The translations under genes were made by a program, and so were the position numbers. DNA of 64,000 bases from Asaia bogorensis (GTDB lineage: Bacteria > Pseudomonadota > Alphaproteobacteria > Reyranellales > Reyranellaceae). Shown here in pieces: positions 1-8,960 of the stretch; the first letter of the stretch is position 1; the number at the start of each line of letters is the position of its first letter. Under the pieces are notes generated by a model, which worked only from the letters and a program-made list of their open reading frames with translations, ran no database searches and was not told the origin of the DNA. The stretch spans positions 124,001 through 188,000 of the forward strand of contig CAMDCE010000002.1 of NCBI GenBank assembly GCA_945889625.1, in the 5' to 3' direction.

Positions 1-616
1 ACGCGGTGTCGGTCAGGTGCTTGAAGCGCGATTGGTTGGGGAGCGGTGGATGGTGGATCAGCACGATGCGGCAAAGTCCCTCGCGGCCCGTTTCCTCGAG
101 CAGGCGCTCGGCGCGCGCGATTTGCGCCTCGCCCACAGTGCCGGTCGCCAGCAGCGGCGGCTTGGGAACCCCGGTCGAAAGCCCGATCAGCGCCACGCTG
201 CCCCGCCGTCTGAGCGTTGGGAAGACGTCGAAGCCTTGCGCCGGCGGGGCGCCGTCGCCGGCGATATAGGCGCCCCACAGGCCCATGCTCTCGCTCCAGG
301 GCGTCGAAACATAGACGTCGTGATTGCCGGGAATGACCGTGATGCGGTCCGGTCGGTCGAAGACCGCCAGCCAGTCGGCGGCGCGGCGGAATTCCTGGGG
401 CAGTGAGACGTTGATCAGGTCGCCGGTCAGCGCGATGTGATCCGGCCTCTGCGCCTTGATGTCGGCCACGATGCCAGCCAGCGCCTCGGGCACGTGGATG
501 CGCGCGCGGTTCCGCCACCAGTTGAAATAGCCCGTCGCGCGCTTGTTGAGCAGTTGGGAGACGCGAGCCGTCGGCATCGGCAGATGCGGATCCGACAAAT
601 GCGCCAGGGTGAACAT
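1..616 (-). CDS. Calcineurin-like metallophosphoesterase (3' end outside window)
   Basis: Reading from an ATG at 616 the frame stays open to the window edge (205 codons), so the C-terminus is missing. Class I metallophosphoesterase motifs appear in order: D-x-H in LSDPH (residues 8-11), GD in LTGDLIN (63-69), GNHD (97-100) and HHPP (188-191). These bind the dinuclear metal centre of phosphodiesterases or phosphatases. The enzyme is likely cytosolic, since no signal peptide is visible. The substrate cannot be read from the sequence: cyclic-nucleotide phosphodiesterases, UDP-diacylglucosamine hydrolases and others share these motifs. It lies 62 bp downstream of the serine palmitoyltransferase gene on the same strand, so it could be the last gene of that operon, which would fit a lipid-phosphate role. 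That link is inference. Confidence 0.85.
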   Translation of the reverse strand, partial: MFTLAHLSDPHLPMPTARVSQLLNKRATGYFNWWRNRARIHVPEALAGIVADIKAQRPDHIALTGDLINVSLPQEFRRAADWLAVFDRPDRITVIPGNHDVYVSTPWSESMGLWGAYIAGDGAPPAQGFDVFPTLRRRGSVALIGLSTGVPKPPLLATGTVGEAQIARAERLLEETGREGLCRIVLIHHPPLPNQSRFKHLTDTA

Positions 617-678
617 AAATCCGTGATCCACTGCCGGCCCGCAGCGGTCAAGCGCGGCCGGTACCGGGGGTTAGCGGG

Positions 679-1908
679 TCAGCGGGCGCCCGAGACGACG
701 CGCAGCTTGGGCGTACCGGGAATGACGCCCATCTGGCGGCCGATGCCGGTCATGACCTCGATCATATGCTCGAGCTGCTCGGCGGTGTGCGCCGCGCACA
801 GCGAGCAGCGCAGCAGCGACACGCCGTTGGGCGTGGCCGGTGGTATTGCGACATTGACGTATATGCCGGCGTCGAGCATGGCGCGCCAGAAGCCGATCGC
901 CATCATGCGATCGGGCAGATGCACGCCCACGACCGGGCCGTGCTGGGGACCGAGCTTGAAGCCTTGCGCGGCCAGACCGTCATAGAGAGTGGCGACATTG
1001 GCCCAAAGCTTCGTGCGCAACTCGGGATGGGCTTTGACGACGCGTAGCGCCTGACGTACCGACGCCACGATCGACGGCGGCAACGAGGCGGTGAACATGT
1101 AGGCGCGCACGGTCACGCGCAGGATGTCGAAGTCGGGGTCGTTCGACACGCAATAACCGCCGATCGCGCCCAAGGTCTTGGAAAAAGTGCCGACGATGAA
1201 ATGACAGTCGTCCAGAACGCCCGCCTCTTCGCACAGGCCGAGGCCGTTCTCGCCGAGCGCGCCCAGCGAATGGGCCTCGTCGACCAGCACGTAGGCGCCG
1301 TACTTCTTGCAGACCTCGACGAATTCCTTGAGGGGAGCGCTGTCGCCCAACATCGAGTAGATGCCTTCCAGCACCACCAGCCGGTTGCCCGGCTTGTCGC
1401 CCAGCCGGCGCAGGCGGGCCTCCAGGCTCGACGGATCGTTGTGCTTGAAGCGGACCACATCGGCCTGGGTCTGCTTGCAGGCGTCGTAGATCGAGGCGTG
1501 GCTGTCGGCGTCGATCAGCAGGTGGTCGCCCTCGCCGACCAGGGTCGAGATCACGCCGAGATTGGCCTGGTAGCCGGTCGTGAAGACCATGCAGTGCTTC
1601 TTGCCGTAGAACTCGGCGATCTCGTTCTCGAGGGAAACATGCTCGCTGTAGCTGCCATTGGCGATGCGCGAGCCGGTCGTGCCGGTGCCCTCGGCCCGGA
1701 TCGCCTCAATGGCCGCCTCCATGCAGGACGGATCGAAGGTCAGGCCGAAGTAGTTGTTGGTGCCGACCAGCAGTGTCTTGCGGCCGTTGATTATCGCTTC
1801 GGTGGGCGAAAGGACGCGCTCCATCCGGATCTGGAAGGGGTCTGGCCCCGTCGTGCGGACATCGCGATAGACCTCGAGCAGGCCCGCATGTCTGTCAAAC
1901 AAGCCCAT
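679..1908 (-). CDS. spt: Serine palmitoyltransferase-like alpha-oxoamine synthase
   Basis: A 409-aa PLP enzyme of the alpha-oxoamine synthase family, which condenses an amino acid with an acyl thioester and releases CO2. The PLP lysine is K244 in TFSKTLG, the PLP-nitrogen Asp is in DEAHS (210-214) and the stacking His is in DSHAS (135-139). 8-Amino-7-oxononanoate synthase has the same fold. The neighbours (ACP, reductase and acyl ligase, no bio genes) favour serine palmitoyltransferase, which makes 3-oxosphinganine in bacterial ceramide synthesis. I chose ATG 1908, 5 bp after the ACP stop; the open frame continues upstream but that part overlaps the ACP gene and resembles nothing. Function inferred from family plus context. 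Confidence 0.85.
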   Translation of the reverse strand: MGLFDRHAGLLEVYRDVRTTGPDPFQIRMERVLSPTEAIINGRKTLLVGTNNYFGLTFDPSCMEAAIEAIRAEGTGTTGSRIANGSYSEHVSLENEIAEFYGKKHCMVFTTGYQANLGVISTLVGEGDHLLIDADSHASIYDACKQTQADVVRFKHNDPSSLEARLRRLGDKPGNRLVVLEGIYSMLGDSAPLKEFVEVCKKYGAYVLVDEAHSLGALGENGLGLCEEAGVLDDCHFIVGTFSKTLGAIGGYCVSNDPDFDILRVTVRAYMFTASLPPSIVASVRQALRVVKAHPELRTKLWANVATLYDGLAAQGFKLGPQHGPVVGVHLPDRMMAIGFWRAMLDAGIYVNVAIPPATPNGVSLLRCSLCAAHTAEQLEHMIEVMTGIGRQMGVIPGTPKLRVVSGAR

Positions 1909-1913
1909 TTTGC

Positions 1914-2228
1914 CTAGCGCTTGGCGCGCAGTTCCAGGATGGTGTCCGTCAGCTCGTCGACCGTGTGGATTTCGGCCACGACGTTCATGGGAATCGACAC
2001 GTCGAAGCGGTCTTCGAGCTCCATCACCATGTCCATGACCGCGAGCGAATCGACGGTCAGATCCTTGGAAATCACGGTTTCCCCGGTGATCGGCCGTTCG
2101 CCGACCTGGAAGGGTGCGAGATGAAGGCAAATCTCTTCCATCACGCTGGCGCGCGTGACCTTGCCAGGCAACTCGATGATGTCGGCCATGCCGTCGTTCT
2201 CGACGATCATATTTTGGGCTGTACGCAA
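1914..2228 (-). CDS. acpR: Dedicated acyl carrier protein of the sphingolipid cluster
   Basis: An acidic helical protein of 104 aa with the ACP signature LTVDSLAVMDMV; Ser61 (numbering from the TTG start) should carry the 4'-phosphopantetheine. It would present the acyl chain to serine palmitoyltransferase. The start is uncertain. TTG at 2228 has a GGAG 8 nt upstream, while ATGs at 2210 and 2189 have weaker sites; all are compatible with the ACP fold. It sits directly upstream of spt and downstream of the reductase gene, as in the ceramide cluster known from Caulobacter, where a specialised ACP is required. The symbol rests on that synteny. Confidence 0.85.
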   Translation of the reverse strand: MRTAQNMIVENDGMADIIELPGKVTRASVMEEICLHLAPFQVGERPITGETVISKDLTVDSLAVMDMVMELEDRFDVSIPMNVVAEIHTVDELTDTILELRAKR

Positions 2229-2323
2229 AAGCGGTTCTCCGGTCCGGGGTCAGACAGGCATCATGTGACAGAAATTGCGAATCATTGTGAAATAACAAAT
2301 TGTTACGCAGTGTTTCACCGCCC

Positions 2324-3250
2324 CTAGAGCCATCCCTGCCGGCGATACCACAAGACTGTGTCGCGAAATCCACCGGCGAGGGTGTGACGGGCGACGAAGC
2401 CGACGGCCGGGGCCAGGCGGCGGTCATGAAGAGTCCAGTCACGGTGAAACATCTCGTTCACCTTGGCCGGCGTGAGGATCTGCACCGAGCCGCCAAGCGA
2501 GTGTCGGAGGCTGTTCAGCCAGGCGATAGCCATCATCGCGGTACGGGCAATCGGTACCGAACGTGCCCGGCGGCCCAGCGCCGCGCCCGCCGCCGCCGCC
2601 ATGTCGGCGTAGCTGTACCCTCCCTCGCGACCGTCATCGATTTCGTAGACCCCGGCCAGCGGCGGACGGTCGACGACAAGCGCCAGTGCCTCGGCGAGGT
2701 CGGCGACATGGACCAGCGACAGGCGGGCATCGCCCAGGTTCGGCCGCAACGCGAGGCCGCGGGCGACTGTACGGAAATAGGCGAGGGTCTCGCGATCGCC
2801 CGGGCCGTAGACGGCCGGCGCACGCACCACCAGCCACGACCCTGACCGGGAGGCGACGGCTTCCTCGGCGGCATGCTTGCTGGCGGCGTAGGGCGAAAGC
2901 TGCGGCTCGCGGGCCGCCAGGGACGACAGCAGGACGAACGGCCGGCCGGGCGCCAGCGCCGCCAGCCGGGCCGTACCGTCGCGGTTGACCGTCCAGAAGT
3001 CCGATGGCGCGCGGGCCTTGATCAGGCCCGCGGCGTGGATCACGGCGTCGGCGCCTTCGACCAGGCGCCGCAATGCGGCCTCGTCGCCCAAGCCACCCCA
3101 CACGATCTCGGCATCGACACCGCCGAGCGACGGCAGCGGCGACCAGCGACGGACCAGCAGCCGTGTCTTCCAGCCGTGCCGCGCGAGCGCGCAAACGAGA
3201 TGCGGTCCGACGAAGCCGGTGGCGCCGGTGACCGCGACCAGCTTCGCCAT
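2324..3250 (-). CDS. cerR: NAD(P)-dependent epimerase/dehydratase, probable ceramide-pathway reductase
   Basis: An extended short-chain dehydrogenase of 308 aa. The N-terminal Rossmann motif GATGFVG (residues 9-15) binds NAD(P), and the YAASK segment supplies the catalytic Tyr and Lys. In the Caulobacter ceramide locus a homologous reductase (CerR) reduces the 3-oxo group of the sphingoid/ceramide intermediate. This gene has the same neighbours in the same orientation: the acyl ligase ends 10 bp upstream of its start and the ACP lies downstream. Sequence alone would allow a sugar-nucleotide or flavonoid-type reductase, so the role is inferred from context. Confidence 0.8.
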   Translation of the reverse strand: MAKLVAVTGATGFVGPHLVCALARHGWKTRLLVRRWSPLPSLGGVDAEIVWGGLGDEAALRRLVEGADAVIHAAGLIKARAPSDFWTVNRDGTARLAALAPGRPFVLLSSLAAREPQLSPYAASKHAAEEAVASRSGSWLVVRAPAVYGPGDRETLAYFRTVARGLALRPNLGDARLSLVHVADLAEALALVVDRPPLAGVYEIDDGREGGYSYADMAAAAGAALGRRARSVPIARTAMMAIAWLNSLRHSLGGSVQILTPAKVNEMFHRDWTLHDRRLAPAVGFVARHTLAGGFRDTVLWYRRQGWL

Positions 3251-3260
3251 CAGAGCCGCC

Positions 3261-5003
3261 TCAGGCCGCGGCGGGCTTGGCGGCGAAGTGCCCGGCGAGA
3301 TAGTTGGCCCTGGCGCGGGCGCGGCTCAGCTTGCCCGACGAGGTCGTGGGCAGCCCGACGGAGGGCGCCACCAGGACGACGTCACAATCGACCGCCACGG
3401 TCTCGCGTACGGCGCCGGCCACGTCGCGCGCCAGATCGGCCCGCGCTTCCTCGCCCGAGACCCGCGCCACCACGGCTACGACCACGCGCTCGCCGTCGTC
3501 GGTCTCGATGGAGAAGGCCACCGAATCGCCGATCTTGACGATGCGCTTGGCCTCGATCGCCCATTCGATGTCCTGCGGCCAGACATTGCGGCCGTTGACG
3601 ATGATCAGGTCCTTGGCGCGGCCGGTGACAACGACCTCGCCCGCCAGCATGTAACCGAGATCGCCGGTATCCAGCCAACCATCCGGCGCAAGCACCTCGC
3701 GGCTGGCTTCGGGATCGTCGAAGTAACCCGGCATGACGCTGGGGCCCTGAATGAAGATGCGGCCAAGGTCGCGTTCGCCCCGCACCTTGCCATTGGGGTC
3801 GCGCACTTCGAGACGATGGCCCGGCAATACATGACCGCAGACCACAAAACGGCGTGCGCGGCGGTGGTCCTGCGGATCGGCCGCGGGAACGGCACGCTGC
3901 AGGTCGGCCAATGCAGCGCGCTCTACGCTGTCGGTGCGCACGCCGGCACCCTTCGGGCTGAACGTAATGGCAAGGCACACCTCGGCCATGCCGTAGCTCG
4001 GGATGAACGCCTTGCGATCGAATCCCGCGGGCGCGAATGCCTCGGCAAAGCGGTGCAGCACGTCGGCACGGATCATATCGCCGCCGATGCCGGCGCGCCG
4101 CCAGCAGCTCAAGTCGAGGTCGGCCGGTACGTGTTGGCCACCGCGCCGCGTCGCCAGGTCGAAGCCGAAGCTCGGGCTGTAGGAGATGGTGGCGCGGTTG
4201 CGCGAGATGAGGCTGAGCCACTGCATCGGCCGGCGCGCAAAGTCGCGCGGCGTCAGGTAGTCGATCGAAAGCTGGTGAGAGAGCGGTCCCATCAGAAAGC
4301 CGATCAGGCCCATGTCGTGATAGAGCGGCAGCCAGCTCACGGCGCGATCGCCCACACCGATATCGAGGCCAGCTGGCCCCGTCATGCCGGCGAGGTTGGC
4401 CATCAGGGCGCGCTGGTTGATCTGCACGCCGTGCGGATGACGAGTGCTGCCCGACGAGAACTGGAGATAGCAGAGGTCGGCTGCACCGAGCGGCCGCAGA
4501 TCGACTGGCTTCTCGGGGAGTGCCTCGAAGGCGGCCATCCCGCCATGCAGGCGGACAGCGGGAAACTCCTGGGCTGCGTCAGCAAGGAAACCCGCAAGGT
4601 CGTCGATGCCGACCGCAGCTACCGCGCCGGAGGCCGCGAACTGGCGGCGAAGCTGGTCGAGATAGGCATCCTTGCCACCGATGCCGACGGGCACGGAGAC
4701 CGGCACCGGCAGCAGGCCGGCATACTGCGCGCCGAAGAAGGCGTCGAAGAAGCCGGGCCAGGTGTCGGCTGTGATCAACAGACGCTCGCCCACGGCGAAG
4801 CCCGCACCGATCAGCTTGCGGGCCATCACATGGGCGCGCTCGCGAACCTCCCGCCATGTCAGGGCCGAAAGTACTTCGCCCTTGGCATTGTAAAAGGTGA
4901 TTCCCGTCTCGCCCCGTGCAGCATAGTCCACCATCTCGGCCACGGACTGAAAGTCGGCGCGGCGCAAGGCGAGCTGGGTATTGCGGGTGGGAATCGGGGT
5001 CAT
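3261..5003 (-). CDS. Fatty acyl-AMP/ACP ligase of the sphingolipid cluster
   Basis: An AMP-forming adenylating enzyme of 580 aa. The ATP-binding loop reads FSSGSTRHPHG and the family motif SWLPLYHDMGLIG, typical of fatty acyl-AMP ligases, follows. A C-terminal TSSGKLSR carries the usual catalytic lysine. It would activate a long-chain fatty acid and load it on the neighbouring ACP for the serine condensation step. It is the first gene of the minus-strand operon, and its start codon is 150 bp from divergent argD. FAAL-type enzymes often transfer acyl groups to an ACP rather than CoA, which fits. The precise acceptor is inference. Confidence 0.85.
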   Translation of the reverse strand: MTPIPTRNTQLALRRADFQSVAEMVDYAARGETGITFYNAKGEVLSALTWREVRERAHVMARKLIGAGFAVGERLLITADTWPGFFDAFFGAQYAGLLPVPVSVPVGIGGKDAYLDQLRRQFAASGAVAAVGIDDLAGFLADAAQEFPAVRLHGGMAAFEALPEKPVDLRPLGAADLCYLQFSSGSTRHPHGVQINQRALMANLAGMTGPAGLDIGVGDRAVSWLPLYHDMGLIGFLMGPLSHQLSIDYLTPRDFARRPMQWLSLISRNRATISYSPSFGFDLATRRGGQHVPADLDLSCWRRAGIGGDMIRADVLHRFAEAFAPAGFDRKAFIPSYGMAEVCLAITFSPKGAGVRTDSVERAALADLQRAVPAADPQDHRRARRFVVCGHVLPGHRLEVRDPNGKVRGERDLGRIFIQGPSVMPGYFDDPEASREVLAPDGWLDTGDLGYMLAGEVVVTGRAKDLIIVNGRNVWPQDIEWAIEAKRIVKIGDSVAFSIETDDGERVVVAVVARVSGEEARADLARDVAGAVRETVAVDCDVVLVAPSVGLPTTSSGKLSRARARANYLAGHFAAKPAAA

Positions 5004-5072
5004 CGGGGGCCGCGTCTCCTAGCAGAGGGGTCGGGGCCCCTCAAGGCAGGCGCCGCTGCCAGAGGGGCCAAG

Positions 5073-5127
5073 TTGACACACCCCGGGGCCGGGTAAGATA
5101 GTGTCCTGCCCCCGCCAAAAGCGGGGG
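5073..5127 (+). promoter_or_regulatory. Predicted argD promoter and 5'-terminal stem-loop
   Basis: A consensus -35 TTGACA lies at 5073-5078 and a -10-like TAAGAT/AAGATA at 5094-5100. A perfect 7-bp G/C stem (5109-5115 with 5121-5127, loop CAAAA) follows, then a T-rich stretch, and the strong ribosome site AAGGAGG begins at 5141. With this promoter the hairpin would sit within the first nucleotides of the mRNA. It could stabilise the transcript or, if a more upstream promoter is used, act as an attenuator. Confidence 0.5.
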
Positions 5128-5153
5128 AATTTTACTTTTGAAGGAGGTCTATC

Positions 5154-6338
5154 GTGATTACGGCTGTTATGCCGACGTACGGTCGCAAGGACGTCGTGTT
5201 CGAACGCGGAGAGGGCTCTTATCTCTACGCGACGGACGGCCGACGTTATGTCGACTTTACCTCCGGCATCGCCGTCAACGCGCTGGGCCACTGCCATCCT
5301 ACTTTGGTCAAGGCTCTGACCGAACAGGGTTCCAAGCTCTGGCACACCTCGAATCTCTATCGGGTGGGCAACGGCGAGAAGCTGGCCAAGCGGCTGGTCG
5401 ATCTCACGTTCGCCGACACGATGTTCTTCTGCAACTCGGGCGCAGAGGCGATCGAGGGCGGCATCAAGCTGATCCGCAAGTACCAGTTCATGAACGGTCA
5501 GCCCAAGCGCTACAAGCTGATCTGTTTCCAGGCGGCCTTCCACGGCCGCTTGCTGAACGCGCTCGCCGCCACCGGCAACGAGAAGTACCTCGAAGGCTTC
5601 GGTCCGCCCGCCGCCGGCTATCGCCACGCGCCGCTCAACAACGCCAACGTCGTGCGCGACATGATCGACGACGAGACGGCCGGCATCCTGGTCGAGCCGA
5701 TCCAGGGCGAGGGCGGCGTGCGCGGCACGACGCCGGAGTTCCTCAAGGCACTGCGCGCGATGTGCGAGGAGTTCGGCCTGCTGCTGTACTACGACGAGAT
5801 CCACACGGGTTTCGGCCGTACCGGCAAGCTGTTCGCCTACGAATGGTCGGGCGTGGCGCCCGACGTCATGGCGGTCGCCAAGGGCATGGGCGGCGGTTTC
5901 CCGATCGGCGCCTTCATGGCGACCGAGAAGGCGGCCGTCGGCATGGTGCCGGGCACGCACGGCTCCACCTATGGCGGCAATCCGCTGGCCACCGGCGTCG
6001 CCAACGCCGTGCTCGACGTCCTGCTGCAGCCGGGCTTCATCGCGGGCGTCCACGAGCGCGGCCAGTACCTCAAGGGCAAGCTCGAGGATCTCTGCAACAA
6101 GCATCCCAAGGTGTTTGCCGAGCAGCGCGGCACCGGCTTCCTGCAGGGCGTGCGCTGCGTCGTGCCGGCTGGCGAGATGGTCGACAAGCTGCAGTCGCTG
6201 GGGCTCCTCGTGCCGCCGGCGGGCGAGAACGTCATCCGCATCTTCCCGGCGCTGGTCGCCGAGAAGCCGATCCTCGACGAGGGCCTCGCCCTTCTCGAGA
6301 AGGCGGCGCTGGCGTTCGAGAGCGCGGGAAGCCGGTGA
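5154..6338 (+). CDS. argD: Acetylornithine/succinyldiaminopimelate aminotransferase
   Basis: A class III PLP aminotransferase of 394 aa. It converts N-acetylglutamate semialdehyde to N-acetylornithine in arginine synthesis and may also serve lysine synthesis. Recognisable elements are the N-terminal DFTSGIAVNALGH, the cofactor motif FCNSGAEAIEGG, the Asp of YYDEIHTGFGRTG and the PLP lysine in AVAKGMGGG. The start is GTG at 5154, fixed by an AAGGAGG at 5141-5147; a longer upstream frame has no support. argF follows 6 bp downstream, so the two are co-transcribed. Length and motifs are normal for the family. Confidence 0.95.
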   Translation: MITAVMPTYGRKDVVFERGEGSYLYATDGRRYVDFTSGIAVNALGHCHPTLVKALTEQGSKLWHTSNLYRVGNGEKLAKRLVDLTFADTMFFCNSGAEAIEGGIKLIRKYQFMNGQPKRYKLICFQAAFHGRLLNALAATGNEKYLEGFGPPAAGYRHAPLNNANVVRDMIDDETAGILVEPIQGEGGVRGTTPEFLKALRAMCEEFGLLLYYDEIHTGFGRTGKLFAYEWSGVAPDVMAVAKGMGGGFPIGAFMATEKAAVGMVPGTHGSTYGGNPLATGVANAVLDVLLQPGFIAGVHERGQYLKGKLEDLCNKHPKVFAEQRGTGFLQGVRCVVPAGEMVDKLQSLGLLVPPAGENVIRIFPALVAEKPILDEGLALLEKAALAFESAGSR

Positions 6339-6344
6339 CGAGCC

Positions 6345-7271
6345 ATGGGCACACCGAAACACTTCCTCGATCTCGACCAGGTCGATCCTAGGACGCTTCG
6401 CCAGATTCTCGATCGCGGCAAGGCGATGAAGAAATCGCGTGGCAACGGCGGGTACGATAAGCCGCTCGCCGGCAAGACGCTCGCCATGATCTTCGAGAAG
6501 CCGTCGACACGCACCCGCGTGTCGTTCGAGGTCGGCATGCGCGAGCTGGGCGGCCAGACCATCATGCTCGGCCGCACCGACACACAGCTCGGCCGCGGCG
6601 AGACCATCGCCGACACCGCGCGCGTGCTCTCGCGCTATGTCGACATCATCATGATGCGCACCACCGTCGAGGAGAAACTCCTCGAGATGGCCAAGTATGC
6701 GACCGTGCCGGTGATCAACGGGCTTACCGACAAGACGCATCCCTGCCAGCTGATGGCCGACGTCATGACCTTCGAGGAGCATCGGGGCTCCATTCAGGGC
6801 AAGGCGGTCGCCTGGTCGGGCGACGGCAATAACATGGCGACGTCGTGGATCCACGCCGCCGTGCAATTCGACTTCGAGCTGCGCGTCGCCTGCCCGACGG
6901 AACTGAAGCCGCCGGCCGACGTCGTCGCCTGGGCAGAGAAGTCGAAGGGCCGCATCACCATCGGGCACGATCCCGAGACGATCGTGCGCGGTGCCGACTG
7001 CGTCGTCACCGACACCTGGGTGTCGATGGGCGACGAGGACCCGCAGAGCCCGAGTGCGGCCAGGCGGCACAATCTGCTGCGCGGCTATCAGGTCGATCAG
7101 CATCTGATGAAGCAGGCCAAGCCCGACGCCATTTTCATGCACTGCCTGCCGGCGCATCGCGGCGAGGAAGTGACCGCCGAGGTGATCGACGGGCCGCAGT
7201 CGGTGGTGTTCGACGAGGCGGAGAACCGCCTGCACGCCCAGAAGAGCATTCTCGCGTGGTGCCTATCGTGA
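6345..7271 (+). CDS. argF: Ornithine carbamoyltransferase
   Basis: A 308-aa enzyme that makes citrulline from ornithine and carbamoyl phosphate. The carbamoyl-phosphate loop STRTR is at residues 54-58, HPCQ follows in the middle of the protein, and the ornithine-binding HCLP motif is at 266-269. It is cytosolic and usually a trimer. It is translated from ATG 6345, 6 bp after argD. Pairing of argD, argF and hslO in one operon is common in alphaproteobacteria. No anomaly in length or active-site residues. Confidence 0.96.
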   Translation: MGTPKHFLDLDQVDPRTLRQILDRGKAMKKSRGNGGYDKPLAGKTLAMIFEKPSTRTRVSFEVGMRELGGQTIMLGRTDTQLGRGETIADTARVLSRYVDIIMMRTTVEEKLLEMAKYATVPVINGLTDKTHPCQLMADVMTFEEHRGSIQGKAVAWSGDGNNMATSWIHAAVQFDFELRVACPTELKPPADVVAWAEKSKGRITIGHDPETIVRGADCVVTDTWVSMGDEDPQSPSAARRHNLLRGYQVDQHLMKQAKPDAIFMHCLPAHRGEEVTAEVIDGPQSVVFDEAENRLHAQKSILAWCLS

Positions 7272-7281
7272 GTGCCCCCTC

Positions 7282-8259
7282 GTGAGTAGCCCGTCGGGGG
7301 GGCTTCCTTCCGACGGCCCTCCTTCTGCCGATTGGGACCGCGCCCTGCCCTTCCAGCTCGATGCGCTGGGGGTCCGCGGCCGGCTGGTCCGGCTGGGACC
7401 GGCGCTCGACGCGATCATCGAGCGCCACGGCTACCCGGTGGCCGTGGCGCGGCCGCTCGCCGAGGCGATGACGCTGTGCGCCGCGCTGGCCGCGTCGCTG
7501 AAGTACGACGGCATCTTCACCCTGCAGATCAACGGCGACGGACCGATCCGCCTGCTGGTGGCCGATCTCACCACCGCCGGCGCCCTGCGCGGCTATGCCC
7601 AGTTCGACTCCTGGAAACTTGCCGTAGCGCTGGCCGGCAGCGTCGAGGCACCCGACGGCTACGTGCCACGCCTGTTCGGCCAGGGTCGCCTCACCTTCAC
7701 CGTCGACCAGGGCCAGCACACCGAACGCTACCAGGGCGTGGTGCCGCTCGAGGGCGCGACGCTGGCCGACTGCGCCCATACCTACTTTCGACAGTCCGAG
7801 CAGTTGCCAACCGGCATCAAGATCGCGGCGCGCCGCGATCAACACGGCGACGTCGGCCATTGGCGGGCCGCCGCGCTGATGGTGCAGCAGATGCCGGACT
7901 TCGACGCCGGCCGGATCGACGCCGACGCCGAGCAGCGCGAGGACGACTGGCGCAAGGCGGTGATCCTGATGGCCTCGGCCACCGAAGCCGAGATGCTCGA
8001 CCCCAGCCTGCCGGGCGCGACGCTGCTGCATCGCCTGTTCCACGCCGAGCGGCCGCGCCAGTTCGAACGCAAGCCCTTCGAGGCACGCTGCCGCTGCGGC
8101 CGCGACCGCATCGACCGCGTGCTGCGCTCGATCAAGCGCGAGGAGCTGGGCGACCTGCGCGACAAGACCGGCCGCGTCGTCGTGAAGTGCGAGTTCTGCT
8201 CGACCGAATACACCTACGACGACGGCGACCTCGACCGGGTCTACGCCTCGGCGGCGTGA
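7282..8259 (+). CDS. hslO: Redox-regulated chaperone Hsp33
   Basis: A 325-aa Hsp33, a holdase activated by oxidative unfolding of its C-terminal zinc centre. The zinc-binding cysteines appear as CRC near residue 270 and CEFC near residue 305, giving the family C-x-C...C-x2-C pattern. Translation starts at GTG 7282, 10 bp after argF, so it is probably the last gene of the argD-argF-hslO operon. The N-terminal 15 residues are Pro/Ser-rich and poorly conserved, so the true start may be slightly downstream. Confidence 0.94.
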   Translation: MSSPSGGLPSDGPPSADWDRALPFQLDALGVRGRLVRLGPALDAIIERHGYPVAVARPLAEAMTLCAALAASLKYDGIFTLQINGDGPIRLLVADLTTAGALRGYAQFDSWKLAVALAGSVEAPDGYVPRLFGQGRLTFTVDQGQHTERYQGVVPLEGATLADCAHTYFRQSEQLPTGIKIAARRDQHGDVGHWRAAALMVQQMPDFDAGRIDADAEQREDDWRKAVILMASATEAEMLDPSLPGATLLHRLFHAERPRQFERKPFEARCRCGRDRIDRVLRSIKREELGDLRDKTGRVVVKCEFCSTEYTYDDGDLDRVYASAA

Positions 8260-8548
8260 GCGGAAGTGGCGGGCGACGGAGAAGCCGCCGTTTCTCCGAC
8301 GATCGTTCGGTTTGCCGACTTTTGCTTCGTTGCGTTCGCAACCTATAGCGGCAGTTACCTGCGGGTACATCGCCAAAAATAACGGAGCCGCTCCTAATGG
8401 TGGTGCTGGGACGATCGTGCCGGCGCGCCGCTCGCCGAGTCTCACGCGTCTCGCCCAAGTGGGAAGCCTCGGATACCGATGCCGCGGGCGCTTCCGGCAA
8501 TCTTCCCGCCTGCCGATCCTATCGCCCCCAACTCCGCCGCCACAAAAA

Positions 8549-8626
8549 CAATCGTCATGACGATTGGTCTGAAAGCCTGATCCTGCGGCCTTTCAGGCCA
8601 ATCTTCATGATCGTCATGACGATCAT
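8549..8626. repeat. Two perfect CGTCATGACG-core palindromes flanking an inverted repeat
   Basis: CAATCGTCATGACGATTG (8549-8566) is a perfect 18-bp palindrome and ATGATCGTCATGACGATCAT (8607-8626) a perfect 20-bp palindrome. They share the core ATCGTCATGACGAT. Between them ATTGGTCTGAAAG and CTTTCAGGCCAAT form a further near-perfect stem. The centres of the two palindromes are 59 bp apart. The arrangement could be a pair of repressor operators, a large extrudable cruciform, or a transcription-end structure between convergent operons. The sequence does not decide among these. Confidence 0.75.
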
Positions 8627-8921
8627 GACGCGCCCGGAGGCGAACCGTCGTGAGGCAAACAGCGGCATTGGGCGCGGCGGGATGCTCATGACCATAGCAT
8701 AGCGTATTACGCAACTATCTTCAACAAATATTGCCAATAGTGCGCCCCGGCAGCGGGGCCATCCTCACCGTGTTCCGGCATGGTCGAGCGAACGCCACCG
8801 GCACGCCACTTCGGCGCGCGCAATCGACGCCGCGGACCGCCAACATTTTGCGCTCGCCTGAACGCCGAGGCCATCCTGCGACAAGTAGCCTACCTACCGA
8901 ATGATCGCGGGCCAACCGCAA

Positions 8922-8960
8922 CGGATTTCTGACGACCCATTGAGGGTCGTCAGAAATCCG
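8922..8960. repeat. Perfect 17-bp inverted repeat, 5-nt loop
   Basis: Arms 8922-8938 and 8944-8960 are exact reverse complements around the loop ATTGA. No T-tract follows on either side, so this is not a canonical intrinsic terminator. Because it lies between convergent operons, a bidirectional RNA 3'-end structure or a repetitive extragenic palindrome is plausible. Confidence 0.7.

Noticed and set aside
2985..7235. Very long frames opposite the acyl ligase (plus) and opposite argD/argF (minus)
   Set aside because: High-GC shadow frames; the opposite strand carries clear enzyme families with intact motifs.
8312..8737. Several 60-100-codon frames on both strands in the gene-free region
   Set aside because: No ribosome sites, no similarity to known families, and they run through perfect palindromes.
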